Of a stretch of DNA of 64,000 nucleotides, positions 45,634-54,772 are shown piece by piece. Within the stretch, counting starts at the first letter, position 1. Every line of letters begins with the position of its first letter. The notes below the pieces were generated by a model, which saw only the letters and a list, made by a program, of their open reading frames with translations, was not told the DNA's origin and did no database searches. Position numbers and translations under genes: made by a program. Source of the DNA: ZC4RG30 sp963777735 (GTDB lineage: Bacteria > Pseudomonadota > Gammaproteobacteria > Steroidobacterales > Steroidobacteraceae); NCBI GenBank assembly GCA_963777735.1, contig CAVZRQ010000005.1:558001-622000 (forward strand). Direction: 5' to 3'.

Positions 45634-47040
45634 ATGGCAACTGAAGAATTCCGGATCGAGCGCGACAGCATGGGCGAGCTGAAGGTCCCCGTCGATGCTT
45701 TGTGGGGCGCGCAGACCCAGCGGGCCGTGCAGAATTTTCCGATCAGTGGCAGGCCCATGCCGCGTGCATTCATTCGCGCCGTGGCGCTGATCAAGGCAGC
45801 TGCGGCCCGCGCCAATGCATCGCTGGGCCTGCTCGACTCCGCCATCGCCGGGTCGATCGTCGCGGCATCGGAAGATGTCGCCGCCGGTGGCTACGATGCG
45901 CAGTTCCCGGTGGATGTCTTCCAGACCGGCTCTGGCACCAGCACCAACATGAATGCCAACGAGGTCATCGCGCGCCTCGCGGCGCAGCGCCTCGGGCGGC
46001 CGGTGCACGCCAATGACGAAGTGAACATGGGGCAGAGCAGCAACGACGTGATTCCCACGGCGATCCACGTGAGTGCGGCGCTGCTGTGGCGCGAATCCCT
46101 GCTGCCTTCGCTCTCGCACCTGGCTGCCGTGCTGCGCAACAAGGAAGGCGAGGTCGGCCATGTCGTGAAGACCGGACGCACGCATCTGATGGATGCGATG
46201 CCGGTCACCTTCGGCCAGGAGATCGGCGCCTGGCGCACCCAGGTCGAGAAGGGCATCGAGCGTGTGACGGCGGTGGAGGCCAGGCTGCTGCAGCTGGCAC
46301 AGGGCGGCACTGCAGTGGGCACCGGCATCAATGCGCATCCGGAATTCGCGGCGCGCTTCTGCGCCGAACTTTCGCGCGCAACCGGGCTGCCGTTCCGCCC
46401 GAATACGAGCCTGTTCGAGGGCATCGCGACGCAGGACACGGCCGTCGAGCTTTCCGGTCAGCTGAAGACTGTCGCCGTCAGCCTCATGAAGATCGCCAAC
46501 GACCTGCGCTGGATGAACAGCGGGCCGCTGGCCGGCCTCGGCGAGATTGCACTGCCGGCGCTGCAGCCTGGCAGCAGCATCATGCCGGGCAAGGTCAACC
46601 CGGTGATTCCCGAGGCCACCGCGATGGTGGCGGCAGAAGTCATGGGCAACGACGTGACCATTTCGGTGGCGGGCCAGTCCGGCAATTTCCAGCTCAACGT
46701 GATGCTGCCGGTCATCGCCTACAAGCTCATCGAGAGCCTGCGGCTGCTGGCCAATGTGTCGCGCGCGCTGGGCGATGCCGCGATTGCCGGCTTCACCGTC
46801 AACGAATCGCGGCTGAAGGATGCGCTCGAGCGCAATCCGATCCTGGTCACGGCCCTGAATCCGGTGATCGGTTACGAAAAGGGCGCGGCCATTGCCAAGA
46901 AGGCCTACGCCGAAGGCAAGCCCATCATCGAGGTGGCGGCAAAGAATACGGATCTGCCGCTCGCACAGCTGCAGGCTCTGCTGGATCCGGCCGAACTCAC
47001 CCAGGGTGGCATCAAGGGAGGCACGAGCGGAGGAGGGTGA
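45634..47040 (+). CDS. fumC: Fumarate hydratase class II
   Basis: Iron-independent fumarase of the TCA cycle (fumarate to malate). 468 residues with the superfamily signature GSSIMPGKVNPVIPEA. The fumarase-type segments are DSMGELKVPVDALWGAQTQR, GSGTSTNMNANEVIA and VNMGQSSNDVIPTAIH. Aspartase is the main alternative, but the N-terminal IERDSMGELKVP and length favour FumC. GGAG lies about nine bases before the ATG. The stop shares one base with the next start, beginning a long plus-strand run. Confidence 0.95.
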   Translation: MATEEFRIERDSMGELKVPVDALWGAQTQRAVQNFPISGRPMPRAFIRAVALIKAAAARANASLGLLDSAIAGSIVAASEDVAAGGYDAQFPVDVFQTGSGTSTNMNANEVIARLAAQRLGRPVHANDEVNMGQSSNDVIPTAIHVSAALLWRESLLPSLSHLAAVLRNKEGEVGHVVKTGRTHLMDAMPVTFGQEIGAWRTQVEKGIERVTAVEARLLQLAQGGTAVGTGINAHPEFAARFCAELSRATGLPFRPNTSLFEGIATQDTAVELSGQLKTVAVSLMKIANDLRWMNSGPLAGLGEIALPALQPGSSIMPGKVNPVIPEATAMVAAEVMGNDVTISVAGQSGNFQLNVMLPVIAYKLIESLRLLANVSRALGDAAIAGFTVNESRLKDALERNPILVTALNPVIGYEKGAAIAKKAYAEGKPIIEVAAKNTDLPLAQLQALLDPAELTQGGIKGGTSGGG

Positions 47041-47696
47041 TGACGGCACCTGCAACCAATTCCTCCCTGCGGGATGCCGCCTGGCACCGGTTGCTTGCCC
47101 GCCTTGCCAACAGCCGGCCGGAACACGATGCGCAGTCCGTGCGCATCGGCGCCGGGCTTGCAGACAGCACCGATCCGCGTCTGCTGCAGTTGATTCCCCC
47201 GGACCTGCGCCATGCCGCAGTACTCATCGGTCTGGTTGATTCCGCCGCATCGCCGGGCATGCTGTTGACCGTTCGCGCCGGCCATCTGCGGCAGCACGCA
47301 GGCCAGATTGCTTTTCCCGGTGGCGTGATCGAGGCGGCCGATACAGGCCCGGCTGCGGCGGCACTTCGTGAAGCGCAGGAGGAAGTGGGGCTGGACGCGG
47401 AAGACGCAACAGTCATCGGCTATCTGCCCGACCAGATCGTGCTGACCGGATTCCGGATCACGCCTGTCGTGGCGCACATTGCCCCCACGTTCGCGCCACG
47501 CATCGACGCCGCCGAGGTGCAGAGCGCTTTCGTGCTGCCGTTTGCGGCTTTGCTGGATGCAGGCAACGAACGACAAGGCCTGCGGAACATGGCCGGCATC
47601 GAGGTCGCCGTGCGCGACCTGCAGTTCGGCGAGCACCGCATCTGGGGGGCCACGGCCGGCATGCTGTTCGCGCTGCGCGCACTGGCGCTGTCATGA
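47040..47696 (+). CDS. CoA pyrophosphatase-type Nudix hydrolase (NudL-like)
   Basis: 218 residues from the ATG at 47040, which has a strong GGAGGAGGG upstream. The Nudix box is GGVIEAADTGPAAAALREAQ followed by EEVGL. The spacing of the upstream LLTVRAGHLRQHAGQIAFPG element (UPF0035 pattern plus FPGG) is diagnostic of CoA diphosphatases such as NudL and Nudt7. The likely role is cleavage of CoA or its oxidised forms. It overlaps the fumC stop by one base and the mazG start by four, so all three are co-translated. Confidence 0.88.
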   Translation: MTAPATNSSLRDAAWHRLLARLANSRPEHDAQSVRIGAGLADSTDPRLLQLIPPDLRHAAVLIGLVDSAASPGMLLTVRAGHLRQHAGQIAFPGGVIEAADTGPAAAALREAQEEVGLDAEDATVIGYLPDQIVLTGFRITPVVAHIAPTFAPRIDAAEVQSAFVLPFAALLDAGNERQGLRNMAGIEVAVRDLQFGEHRIWGATAGMLFALRALALS

Positions 47697-48491
47697 GCGG
47701 GTCAGGGGGCGGCACCGGATCACTGGAGGGAATGGTGCGTCTGCTGGCGGTGATGCGGCGGCTGCGTGATCCTTCGGCTGGCTGTCCCTGGGATCTGGCG
47801 CAGGACTCCCGCTCGCTGGCCCGCTATGCGCTCGAGGAAGCCTACGAGGTAGTGAGTGCGATCGAATCCGGATCCGACACGGCGCTGCGCGATGAACTCG
47901 GCGATCTGTTGTTCCAGGTCGTGTTCCATGCGCAACTCGCGGCCGAACAGGGTCGCTACGATTTCAATGCAGTGGCCGCTGGCATCGCCGACAAGCTCGA
48001 GCACCGGCATCCCCATGTGTTCGGCGAGGTTGGCAGCGAACACCCGCAATGGGAGGCCATCAAGGCCAGTCGAACGCGCGGCGCGCGGCGCCACGGGTGC
48101 GCTGGACGATGTGCCACTGGCGCTGCCGGCTCTGGCCCGCGCCACGAAGCTCGGCAAACGTGCGGCGACAGTGGGATTCGACTGGCCCGACGCAGCGGGC
48201 CCGCATGCCAAGGTGATCGAGGAGCTGGCCGAGGTCGAAGCGGCAAGGGGCGGCGCGCCAGGCTCCACGGTCGAGGACGAAGTGGGGGATCTGCTGCTGG
48301 CGGTGACCAGTTACGCCCGACATCTCAAGGTGGATCCGGAGACAGCCCTGCGCCGCGCGAATGCGCGCTTCGAAGGGCGCTTCCGGGCGATGGAAGAAGT
48401 GGCCCGGCGCCGGGGGCTCGACCTGGCCGGAATTTCGCCAGAAGAACTGGATCAGCTCTGGGAAGCCGTGAAAAAGAGCGTTCAGTCCTGA
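47693..48491 (+). CDS. mazG: Nucleoside triphosphate pyrophosphohydrolase MazG, apparent +1 frameshift near 48071
   Basis: Hydrolyses (d)NTPs and (p)ppGpp-related pools to monophosphates. The N-terminal MazG domain has CPWDLAQDSRSLARYALEEA and the metal site EEAYEV...DELGDLLFQVVFHA. After WEAIKAS an extra C (about 48071) shifts the frame. The continuation ERAARGATGALDDVPLALPA and the second MazG-like domain (EDEVGDLLLAVTSYARHL) lie in the next frame to 48491. Removing one base gives 265 residues, against 263 for E. coli MazG. Coupled to the upstream Nudix gene. Confidence 0.88.
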
Positions 48492-48560
48492 TTCATCGGC
48501 CCGGCAGCAGTATTGCCCCCAAGCCCGCAGAACACCCCACGGGCTGAGGATGGAGGCAAC

Positions 48561-49130
48561 ATGAAAAACAGGATTCTCATCAGCGCAGTGGCTCTGGCCA
48601 TCGCCGCAATTTCCGGCAGCGCACTGGCCGACAACGGCAAGTACCGTGGTGACCGCGATCGTGATCGCGGCTATCGCGACTCCGACTACGCGCGGGTTGT
48701 GCGGGTGGAGCCAATGGTCGAGCGCGTTCGTTACAGCGTGCCGGTGGAGCAATGCTGGATCGAAGAGCGCGTGCGTTCGGGCTCGCGCTCGAGCAATGCC
48801 GGCGCAGCCGTCGTGGGTGGCGTGATTGGCGCAATCCTCGGCAACAACATCGGCCATGGTGACGGGCGGCGTGCCGCCACGCTGGGCGGTGCAGTGGTCG
48901 GTGCTGCGATCGGCAATGAAGTGGGCAAGTCGGACGGCCGCCGTGACTACCGCTCACCTCGTTACGAGGAAGTGGAGCGCTGCAGCACCCGTCACGAAGA
49001 GCGGTTCGAGGAGCGCGTGTCGGGCTACCGGGTAACCTATGAGTACAACGGCCGTCGCGGGGTAACCCAGCTGCCGTACGATCCGGGTCGGCGCCTGCGG
49101 GTGGCGGTCGATGTTCATCCGCTGGGTTGA
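48561..49130 (+). CDS. Secreted glycine-zipper 2TM-domain protein
   Basis: 189 residues. The ATG at 48561 has GGAGG seven bases upstream and starts a signal peptide (MKNRILISAVALAIAAISGS, cleaved near ALA|D). An Arg/Asp/Tyr-rich segment (DRDRDRGYRDSDYAR) follows, then the glycine zipper AGAAVVGGVIGAILGNNIG and LGGAVVGAAIGNEVG (about 90-130). A beta-rich C-terminus contains two Cys and YEYNGRRGVTQLPYDPG. Such proteins are cell-envelope components of unclear role, related to the Rick_17kDa/SlyB group. It is preceded by a 69-base gap after mazG. Confidence 0.85.
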   Translation: MKNRILISAVALAIAAISGSALADNGKYRGDRDRDRGYRDSDYARVVRVEPMVERVRYSVPVEQCWIEERVRSGSRSSNAGAAVVGGVIGAILGNNIGHGDGRRAATLGGAVVGAAIGNEVGKSDGRRDYRSPRYEEVERCSTRHEERFEERVSGYRVTYEYNGRRGVTQLPYDPGRRLRVAVDVHPLG

Positions 49131-49147
49131 TCACGTACGATAGGGCC

Positions 49148-49513
49148 ATGCAGCAAGGAACCACAGTAGCAGGCCGCCAGTGGCGGATCAGGGCCGGCAT
49201 GTTTTTGCCGGTTCTGTGCGTTGCGCTGGGCCTGCATGTGCCCGCCCTGGCGATGTCCGAACCCAGGGGCGACAAAGGCGACAAGAACATTCAGGTGCCG
49301 CGGCAGGGCCTGCGCGAGTCGGCGCGGGCGTCCGAGGGTCTTTCCAAGGACCGGATCATTGCCATGGTTGAGAAGCGGTATGCCGGCGCGAAGGTGCTGA
49401 AGGCAGATGAAGGCAATCACAAGGGTCGCCGCATTTACGTGCTCCGCCTGTTGTCCAAGGAGGGACGTGTCAAGGATGTCCGGGTGGACGCTGAAACCGG
49501 TAGCGAGCTGTAA
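49148..49513 (+). CDS. PepSY-domain periplasmic protein
   Basis: 121 residues from the ATG at 49148; a TTG seven codons earlier overlaps the previous stop and is an alternative. A signal-anchor region (about 15-35, MFLPVLCVALGLHVPALAMS) precedes a PepSY-type domain, LSKDRIIAMVEKRYAGAKVL ... YVLRLLSKEGRVKDVRVDAE. PepSY proteins next to PhoP/PhoQ-like systems are thought to modulate or be regulated by the sensor. It lies three bases before the response-regulator gene, so it is in the same operon. Confidence 0.8.
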   Translation: MQQGTTVAGRQWRIRAGMFLPVLCVALGLHVPALAMSEPRGDKGDKNIQVPRQGLRESARASEGLSKDRIIAMVEKRYAGAKVLKADEGNHKGRRIYVLRLLSKEGRVKDVRVDAETGSEL

Positions 49514-49516
49514 GTC

Positions 49517-50200
49517 GTGAGAGTACTGGTTGTAGAAGACGAAACGGCCATCCGCGAGGCCCTGCAGCGCGAGCTGACCGCTGCCGGATTTTCCGTCGAT
49601 GTGGCAGTCGATGGCGAGGAAGGTCTGTACGCCGGCCTCGAGTATCCCGTTGATGTGGCGGTGATCGATCTGGGGCTGCCCAAATTGCCGGGCCTGGATC
49701 TCATCCGCCGGCTGCGCGCCCAGGACAAACGCTTCCCCATCCTGGTGCTGACCGCGCGAGATCGCTGGCAGGACAAAGTGGAAGGGCTGGACGCCGGTGC
49801 CGACGACTACGTCGCCAAGCCATTTCATTTCGAAGAGGTTCTGGCGCGGCTTCAGGCCCTGTTGCGGCGAAGCGGCGGCTGGGCATCTTCGAGCCTCGCC
49901 TGCGGTCCGGTGGTGCTCGATACCCGCACCCAGACCGTATCGGTGGAAGGCAATCCGGTGGAGCTGACCACATTCGAGTACCGGATCCTCGAGCATCTGA
50001 TGCTCAAGGCCGGAGATGTCATTTCCAAGACCGATCTCACCGAGCAGCTGTACGAGCAGGATTTCGAGCGCGACAGCAACGTGATCGAAGTGTTCATCGG
50101 GCGGTTGCGTCGCAAACTGGATCCAGACGACCGCATCAAGCCGATCGAAACACTGCGCGGTCGCGGTTATCGTTTCGCGCTGGCGCGCAACGCCGGTTGA
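49517..50200 (+). CDS. OmpR/PhoP-family response regulator
   Basis: 227 residues from a GTG start. The receiver domain has the acidic pair in VVEDE, the phospho-acceptor Asp51 (VAVIDLGLPKLPG) and Lys101 (DDYVAKPFHFEE). The C-terminal winged helix (about 128-222) shows ELTTFEYRILEHLMLKAGDV and the recognition region NVIEVFIGRLRRKL, ending LRGRGYRF. It pairs with the sensor kinase just downstream. Target genes are unknown; the PhoP/QseB-like branch often responds to envelope signals or cations. Confidence 0.93.
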   Translation: MRVLVVEDETAIREALQRELTAAGFSVDVAVDGEEGLYAGLEYPVDVAVIDLGLPKLPGLDLIRRLRAQDKRFPILVLTARDRWQDKVEGLDAGADDYVAKPFHFEEVLARLQALLRRSGGWASSSLACGPVVLDTRTQTVSVEGNPVELTTFEYRILEHLMLKAGDVISKTDLTEQLYEQDFERDSNVIEVFIGRLRRKLDPDDRIKPIETLRGRGYRFALARNAG

Positions 50201-50214
50201 CTCCGGCTTTCGGC

Positions 50215-51564
50215 ATGCGCTCGGTCAGTCAGCGCCTGCTGGTTTCCATCACGCTGCTGTTGCTGCTGTTTTTTGGTGTGATGGTTGCCGTGCTCGACGC
50301 CCGGTTCCAGCGCCTGGCGCGCGACTCCCTGCGTGAACAGCTGAATGCCCAGATCGTGGCATTGATTGCTTCGGCTGAACCGGACAGCAGCGGTCGCATC
50401 GTGCCGCGACTCACCGATGCAGAATCCCGGCTCACGACGCCGGGGTCCGGTCTGTATGCCGCTGTCAGCGATGGCGGTGCAGAACCTTATTGGCGTTCGC
50501 CCTCCGCCGCAGGCAGCGTGCTTCGGTTCGGGCCACAGCAGGCGCCTGGCGTACGCAAGTTCCACTATCTCAGCGACGAACATGATGTGCGTCTGGCAGT
50601 GGTCAGCCTCGGCCTGCAGTGGGAAGACGAAGCCAGTGTGCTGACCTTCAGCGTGGCGTCCGACATGACTCCGTTTGAAGAACAGCTCGCTCGCTTCCGG
50701 CGTGGGTTGCTCAGCGGATTTGCAGTGGTGGCCGTGCTGTTGCTGTTGTCGCTGGCCGCGCTGCTGCGCTGGGCCCTGGCGCCGCTGCGACGTCTCGAGA
50801 CGCAGATCCATTCGGTGGAGCGTGGCGAGCGTGAGCAGCTGGACGATCGCTGGCCCACCGAACTCGATGGCGTGGTGGCCAATCTCAATACCCTGCTGGG
50901 CGCCGAACGCACCCGCATTGCGCGCTATCGCGACACGCTCGGCAATCTCGCGCACAGCCTGAAGACACCACTTGCCGTATTGCGCGCGAGCTTCTCGCCC
51001 GGTGCGCCCGGTGCGGCGCAGGTCAATGAGCAGGTGGACCGCATGTCGGTGATCATCGAACACCAGTTGCGCCGGGCGGCTACCAGCGGCGGTGCCAGCG
51101 TCGGACGCCATGCGGTGGAACTGTTGCCGATCGCGCAGGATCTGCGCAAAGCCTTGCTGAAGGTGCACGGCAGCAAGGATTTCTCGCTGGAGCTGGCCAT
51201 TGGTGCGGAGCTGCTGTTCGTGGGCGATCGCGATGACCTCACCGAGGCACTGGGCAACCTGATGGACAACGCCGCCAAGTGGTGCCGCTCCCGGGTGCGG
51301 GTGAGTGCGACCTTGCAGGACTCGGTCGGTGCAGCCCAGAAACTGGCGATCGTCGTGGAAGACGATGGTCCGGGTGTGGCGGCCATGGACCGGGAACGGG
51401 TGCTGGAGCGCGGCGCCCGGGCAGATGAGCACACGCCAGGGCATGGCCTCGGGCTGGCGATGGTGCGGGATATGGCCGGCTTGTATGGCGGCCGTCTCGC
51501 CATCGATGAATCAGCCCTCGGTGGCGCCCGGGTCGAGCTACGGCTACCTGGACGCATGAGGTAG
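50215..51564 (+). CDS. PhoQ-like sensor histidine kinase
   Basis: 449 residues from the ATG at 50215; a TTG at 50197 overlapping the regulator stop is possible. Two membrane helices (about 7-29 and 165-190) flank a periplasmic sensor domain. A HAMP linker follows. The phospho-acceptor His247 lies in NLAHSLKTPLAVLRASF, which is the PhoQ-type H-box (HSLKTPL). The ATPase domain has NLMDNAAKWC, VEDDGPGV and HGLGLAMVRDMAG. The periplasmic domain has no obvious acidic metal-binding patch like that of PhoQ, so the signal is unknown. Confidence 0.92.
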   Translation: MRSVSQRLLVSITLLLLLFFGVMVAVLDARFQRLARDSLREQLNAQIVALIASAEPDSSGRIVPRLTDAESRLTTPGSGLYAAVSDGGAEPYWRSPSAAGSVLRFGPQQAPGVRKFHYLSDEHDVRLAVVSLGLQWEDEASVLTFSVASDMTPFEEQLARFRRGLLSGFAVVAVLLLLSLAALLRWALAPLRRLETQIHSVERGEREQLDDRWPTELDGVVANLNTLLGAERTRIARYRDTLGNLAHSLKTPLAVLRASFSPGAPGAAQVNEQVDRMSVIIEHQLRRAATSGGASVGRHAVELLPIAQDLRKALLKVHGSKDFSLELAIGAELLFVGDRDDLTEALGNLMDNAAKWCRSRVRVSATLQDSVGAAQKLAIVVEDDGPGVAAMDRERVLERGARADEHTPGHGLGLAMVRDMAGLYGGRLAIDESALGGARVELRLPGRMR

Positions 51565-51574
51565 AATCGGGAGG

Positions 51575-52936
51575 ATGAGATCCCCCGAAATGACGACCTG
51601 GACCCCGACCAGCTGGCTGACCCGCAAAGCGCAGCAACAGCCGAATTATTCCGACGCCGCCGCGCTGGAGCGCGCCGTGTCGCAGCTGTCGCGGCTGCCG
51701 CCGCTGGTGGTTTCCTGGGAAATCGAGGCCTTGCGCGAGCGGCTGGCCGGCGCGCAGCGCGGTGAGTCCTTCCTGCTGCAGGGCGGGGATTGCGCCGAGA
51801 GTTTTGCCGATTGCGAGTCCGACCGCATCGCCAAACAGCTGAAGGTCATCCTGCAGGTCAGCCTGGTGCTGCTGCATGGCCTGAAGCGCCCGATCATCCG
51901 TGTGGGCCGCATGGCCGGGCAGTACGCCAAGCCACGCTCTGCGGATACCGAGACCAAAGACGGCGTCACGCTGCCGAGTTACCGCGGCGACATCATCAAC
52001 CATCCGGAATTCACGCTCGAAGCCCGCGAGCCTGATCCGCAGCTGCTGTTGCGCGGTTACGAGCGCGCTGCGCTCACGCTGAATTTCGTGCGCGCGCTGA
52101 TCGATGGCGGCTTTGCCGATCTGCATCATCCCGAATACTGGGATCTGGGTTTCCTCACGCATTCACCGGCGAAGGTGGCCTACGAAAACATCGTGCGCTC
52201 CATCGCCGATTCGCTCGACTTCTTCGAATCGCTCACCGGTGGTCCGGTGCACGATGCCGGTCGCATCGATTTCTACGCCAGCCACGAAGGCCTGCACCTG
52301 CAGTACGAACAGGCGCAGACGCGCTTCATTCCGCGTTCGCAGAACTGGTACAACCTGTCCACGCACATGCCGTGGATCGGCATGCGCACCGCGCAGCTCG
52401 ATGGCGCGCATGTGGAATACTTTCGCGGTATCTCCAATCCGGTGGGCGTCAAGGTGGGCGCGGCCATGGACAGCGGCTGGCTGCAGGGTCTTGTCACAAC
52501 GCTCAATCCGAACAACCAGCCCGGCCGGCTGACGCTCATCCATCGCTTCGGTGCGAAGGAAATCGAGAAGAACCTGCCGCGGCTGATCAGCGCCGTGAAG
52601 GAAACCGGGCAGACCGTGCTGTGGGTCTGCGATCCCATGCACGGCAACACCGAAAGCACGGTTGGTGGCTACAAGACCCGGCGTCTGGAGAACATCCAGA
52701 AGGAGCTCGAACTGGCCTTCGATGTGCACGAGGCCAATGGCTCGCGCCTCGGCGGTGTGCATCTGGAAATGACGGGTGAAGACGTGACCGAATGCACCGG
52801 TGGCGCACGTGGCCTTTCCGATGCAGACCTCGCCCGCGCTTATCGCACGCAGGTGGATCCACGACTGAACTACGAACAGGCACTGGAACTGGCTCTGGTG
52901 ATCGCCGAGCGCAGCAAGAAGGCGCGGCGCCCCTGA
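51575..52936 (+). CDS. Class II 3-deoxy-7-phosphoheptulonate synthase (DAHP synthase)
   Basis: First step of the shikimate pathway: phosphoenolpyruvate plus erythrose 4-phosphate to DAHP. The 453 residues belong to the plant-like class II family, not the AroFGH class I. Evidence is TSWLTRKAQQQPNY, FLLQGGDCAESFADC, RVGRMAGQYAKPRS, LPSYRGDIIN and WVCDPMHGNTES. The ATG at 51575 is close to GGGAGG (one base), and a second ATG at 51590 (MTTWTPTSW) may be the true start. It lies 10-25 bases after the sensor kinase and overlaps uvrC. Confidence 0.93.
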   Translation: MRSPEMTTWTPTSWLTRKAQQQPNYSDAAALERAVSQLSRLPPLVVSWEIEALRERLAGAQRGESFLLQGGDCAESFADCESDRIAKQLKVILQVSLVLLHGLKRPIIRVGRMAGQYAKPRSADTETKDGVTLPSYRGDIINHPEFTLEAREPDPQLLLRGYERAALTLNFVRALIDGGFADLHHPEYWDLGFLTHSPAKVAYENIVRSIADSLDFFESLTGGPVHDAGRIDFYASHEGLHLQYEQAQTRFIPRSQNWYNLSTHMPWIGMRTAQLDGAHVEYFRGISNPVGVKVGAAMDSGWLQGLVTTLNPNNQPGRLTLIHRFGAKEIEKNLPRLISAVKETGQTVLWVCDPMHGNTESTVGGYKTRRLENIQKELELAFDVHEANGSRLGGVHLEMTGEDVTECTGGARGLSDADLARAYRTQVDPRLNYEQALELALVIAERSKKARRP

Positions 52937-54753
52937 GCTTCGACGGCCGGGAGTTCGCGAGCGCGCTGCCGCGACGTCCCGGCGTCTACCGCATGTACGG
53001 CGACGAGTCGCCGACACCCGAATCACTGCTCTATGTCGGCAAGGCCGCGAGTCTGCGCGATCGCGTGGGCAGTTATTTCCAGCAGGGGAAGCAGGCGCCG
53101 AAGGTCGAGGCGCTGGTTCGGCAGATCCGGCACATTGAAGTCACGGTCACCGCCTCGGAAACGGAAGCGCTGCTGCTCGAGTTCAACCTGATCAAGGAAC
53201 ACCGCCCGCGTTTCAACGTGGTGCTGCGGGACGACAAGAGCTTTCCGTACATCCAGCTGCATGAACACGAGTTTCCGCGCCTGGCGGTCTATCGTGGCGT
53301 CCGTTCCGGGGCAGGGCGTTTCTTCGGCCCGTATCCGGATGCACGGGCCGTGCGGGCTTCCTTGCAGCAGTTGCAGAAGCTGTTCCGGCTGCGCAATTGT
53401 CGCGACAGTTTCTTCGCGCATCGCACGCGGCCCTGCCTGCAGCATCAGATTGGCCGTTGTTCCGCGCCCTGCGTGGGCCTGATCGATGCGGCCTCCTATG
53501 CGCGCGATGTCGATGCCGTCGTCATGGTGCTGGAGGGTCGCGACAGCGAAGTGACTGGCGCGCTGGAGTCGCAGATGCAGGCGGCTGCCGAAGCACTGGA
53601 TTTCGAGCGTGCAGTGCTGCTGCGCGACCAGCTCGTGAACCTGCGCAAGCTGCAGGCCGAACAATCCATCGATGCCGGCAGCCTGCGTGATGTCGACGCC
53701 GTGGCGATCGTGGGTGATCCAGGCGATTACGTGGTGAGCCTGCTGCTGGTGCGCGGCGGGCGCAGCCTCGGCACCACCAGCTATTTCCCGCGCGCGCCAG
53801 GCAGCGCGGAAGAAGTGCTGGCTTCCTTCCTGCTGCAGCACTACGCACGCGAAGAACCGGCCGCAGAGCTGCGGGTGAACCTGGATCTGCCCGACGCTGT
53901 TGCCGTCGGCGAAGCGCTCGCCCAGCAGCATGGCCGGCAGATCGTGGTGTCGCGGCCTGCTCGCGGCCTCGCTGCCCGCTGGGTGGAAGCGGCAGTCAAC
54001 AATGCCGAACAGGCGCAGCGCATGCGGCAGGCGCGCCGCAGCGATGCGGAAGATCTGCTCGAGGCCCTGCGCGAGGCCCTGCAGCTGGAGGTGGTGCCGG
54101 CCAGGCTGGAGTGCTTCGACATCAGCCACACGGGCGGGGAAGGTACGGTGGCTTCCTGCGTGGTCTTCACCACCGAGGGCATCGCGAAGAAGGAATACCG
54201 GCGCTTCAACATCGAGACGGCTGTCGGGGGCGACGACTATGGCGCGCTGCGCGAAGCCGTGGGCAGGCGCTTCACCCGCATCCAGGCTGGCGAGTTGCCA
54301 AGGCCCGATGTGCTGCTGATCGATGGTGGCAGGGGGCAGGTCAACGCCGTGCTGCCCGTGCTCGCAGAACTTGGCTTCGCCTCGCAGCTGGTGCTGGGTG
54401 TTTCGAAGGGTCCGGATCGACGCGCGGGGCAGGAGCTGCTGCATCGGGGTGATGCCGACGCGGCCTTCAGCCTGCCGCCGGATTCACTGGCATTGCGGCT
54501 GATCCAGCGTGTGCGCGACGAGGCGCATCGCTTCGCGATCAAGGGCCATCGGCGCAAGCGCGCCCGACGGCATCAGGAGTCGGTGCTGGAAGCCGTGCCG
54601 GGTCTCGGCCCCGCCAAGCGCCGCGATCTGCTGCAGCACTTCGGCGGCTTGCAGGGCGTGATGCGCGCGGGTGCTGCGGATCTGGCGCAGGTGAAAGGAA
54701 TCGGCCCGGTGCTGGCGCAGGTCATTTATGATCACTTGCACCCGGGCGCCTGA
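52933..54753 (+). CDS. uvrC: UvrABC excinuclease subunit C, probable CTG start
   Basis: Makes both incisions in nucleotide excision repair. The conserved product begins LSFDGREFASALPRRPGVYR. No ATG, GTG or TTG lies in frame near it: the next ATG upstream is at 52792, deep inside the previous gene, and the next downstream (52993) would cut the GIY-YIG domain. A CTG at 52933 overlaps the preceding TGA as CTGA, mimicking the usual ATGA junction. It gives 606 residues, against 610 in E. coli. Domains are GIY-YIG (about 10-95), UVR motif (about 200-235), RNase H-like endonuclease with ECFDISHTGGEGTVASCV, and a C-terminal HhH2. pgsA follows. Confidence 0.93.
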   Translation: MSFDGREFASALPRRPGVYRMYGDESPTPESLLYVGKAASLRDRVGSYFQQGKQAPKVEALVRQIRHIEVTVTASETEALLLEFNLIKEHRPRFNVVLRDDKSFPYIQLHEHEFPRLAVYRGVRSGAGRFFGPYPDARAVRASLQQLQKLFRLRNCRDSFFAHRTRPCLQHQIGRCSAPCVGLIDAASYARDVDAVVMVLEGRDSEVTGALESQMQAAAEALDFERAVLLRDQLVNLRKLQAEQSIDAGSLRDVDAVAIVGDPGDYVVSLLLVRGGRSLGTTSYFPRAPGSAEEVLASFLLQHYAREEPAAELRVNLDLPDAVAVGEALAQQHGRQIVVSRPARGLAARWVEAAVNNAEQAQRMRQARRSDAEDLLEALREALQLEVVPARLECFDISHTGGEGTVASCVVFTTEGIAKKEYRRFNIETAVGGDDYGALREAVGRRFTRIQAGELPRPDVLLIDGGRGQVNAVLPVLAELGFASQLVLGVSKGPDRRAGQELLHRGDADAAFSLPPDSLALRLIQRVRDEAHRFAIKGHRRKRARRHQESVLEAVPGLGPAKRRDLLQHFGGLQGVMRAGAADLAQVKGIGPVLAQVIYDHLHPGA

Positions 54754-54772
54754 GACTCGGGGCTGAACAAAC

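Noticed and set aside
51562..51567. TAGAAT before the DAHP synthase gene as a -10 box
   Set aside because: No acceptable -35 lies 16-18 bases upstream, and it would give a nearly leaderless message.
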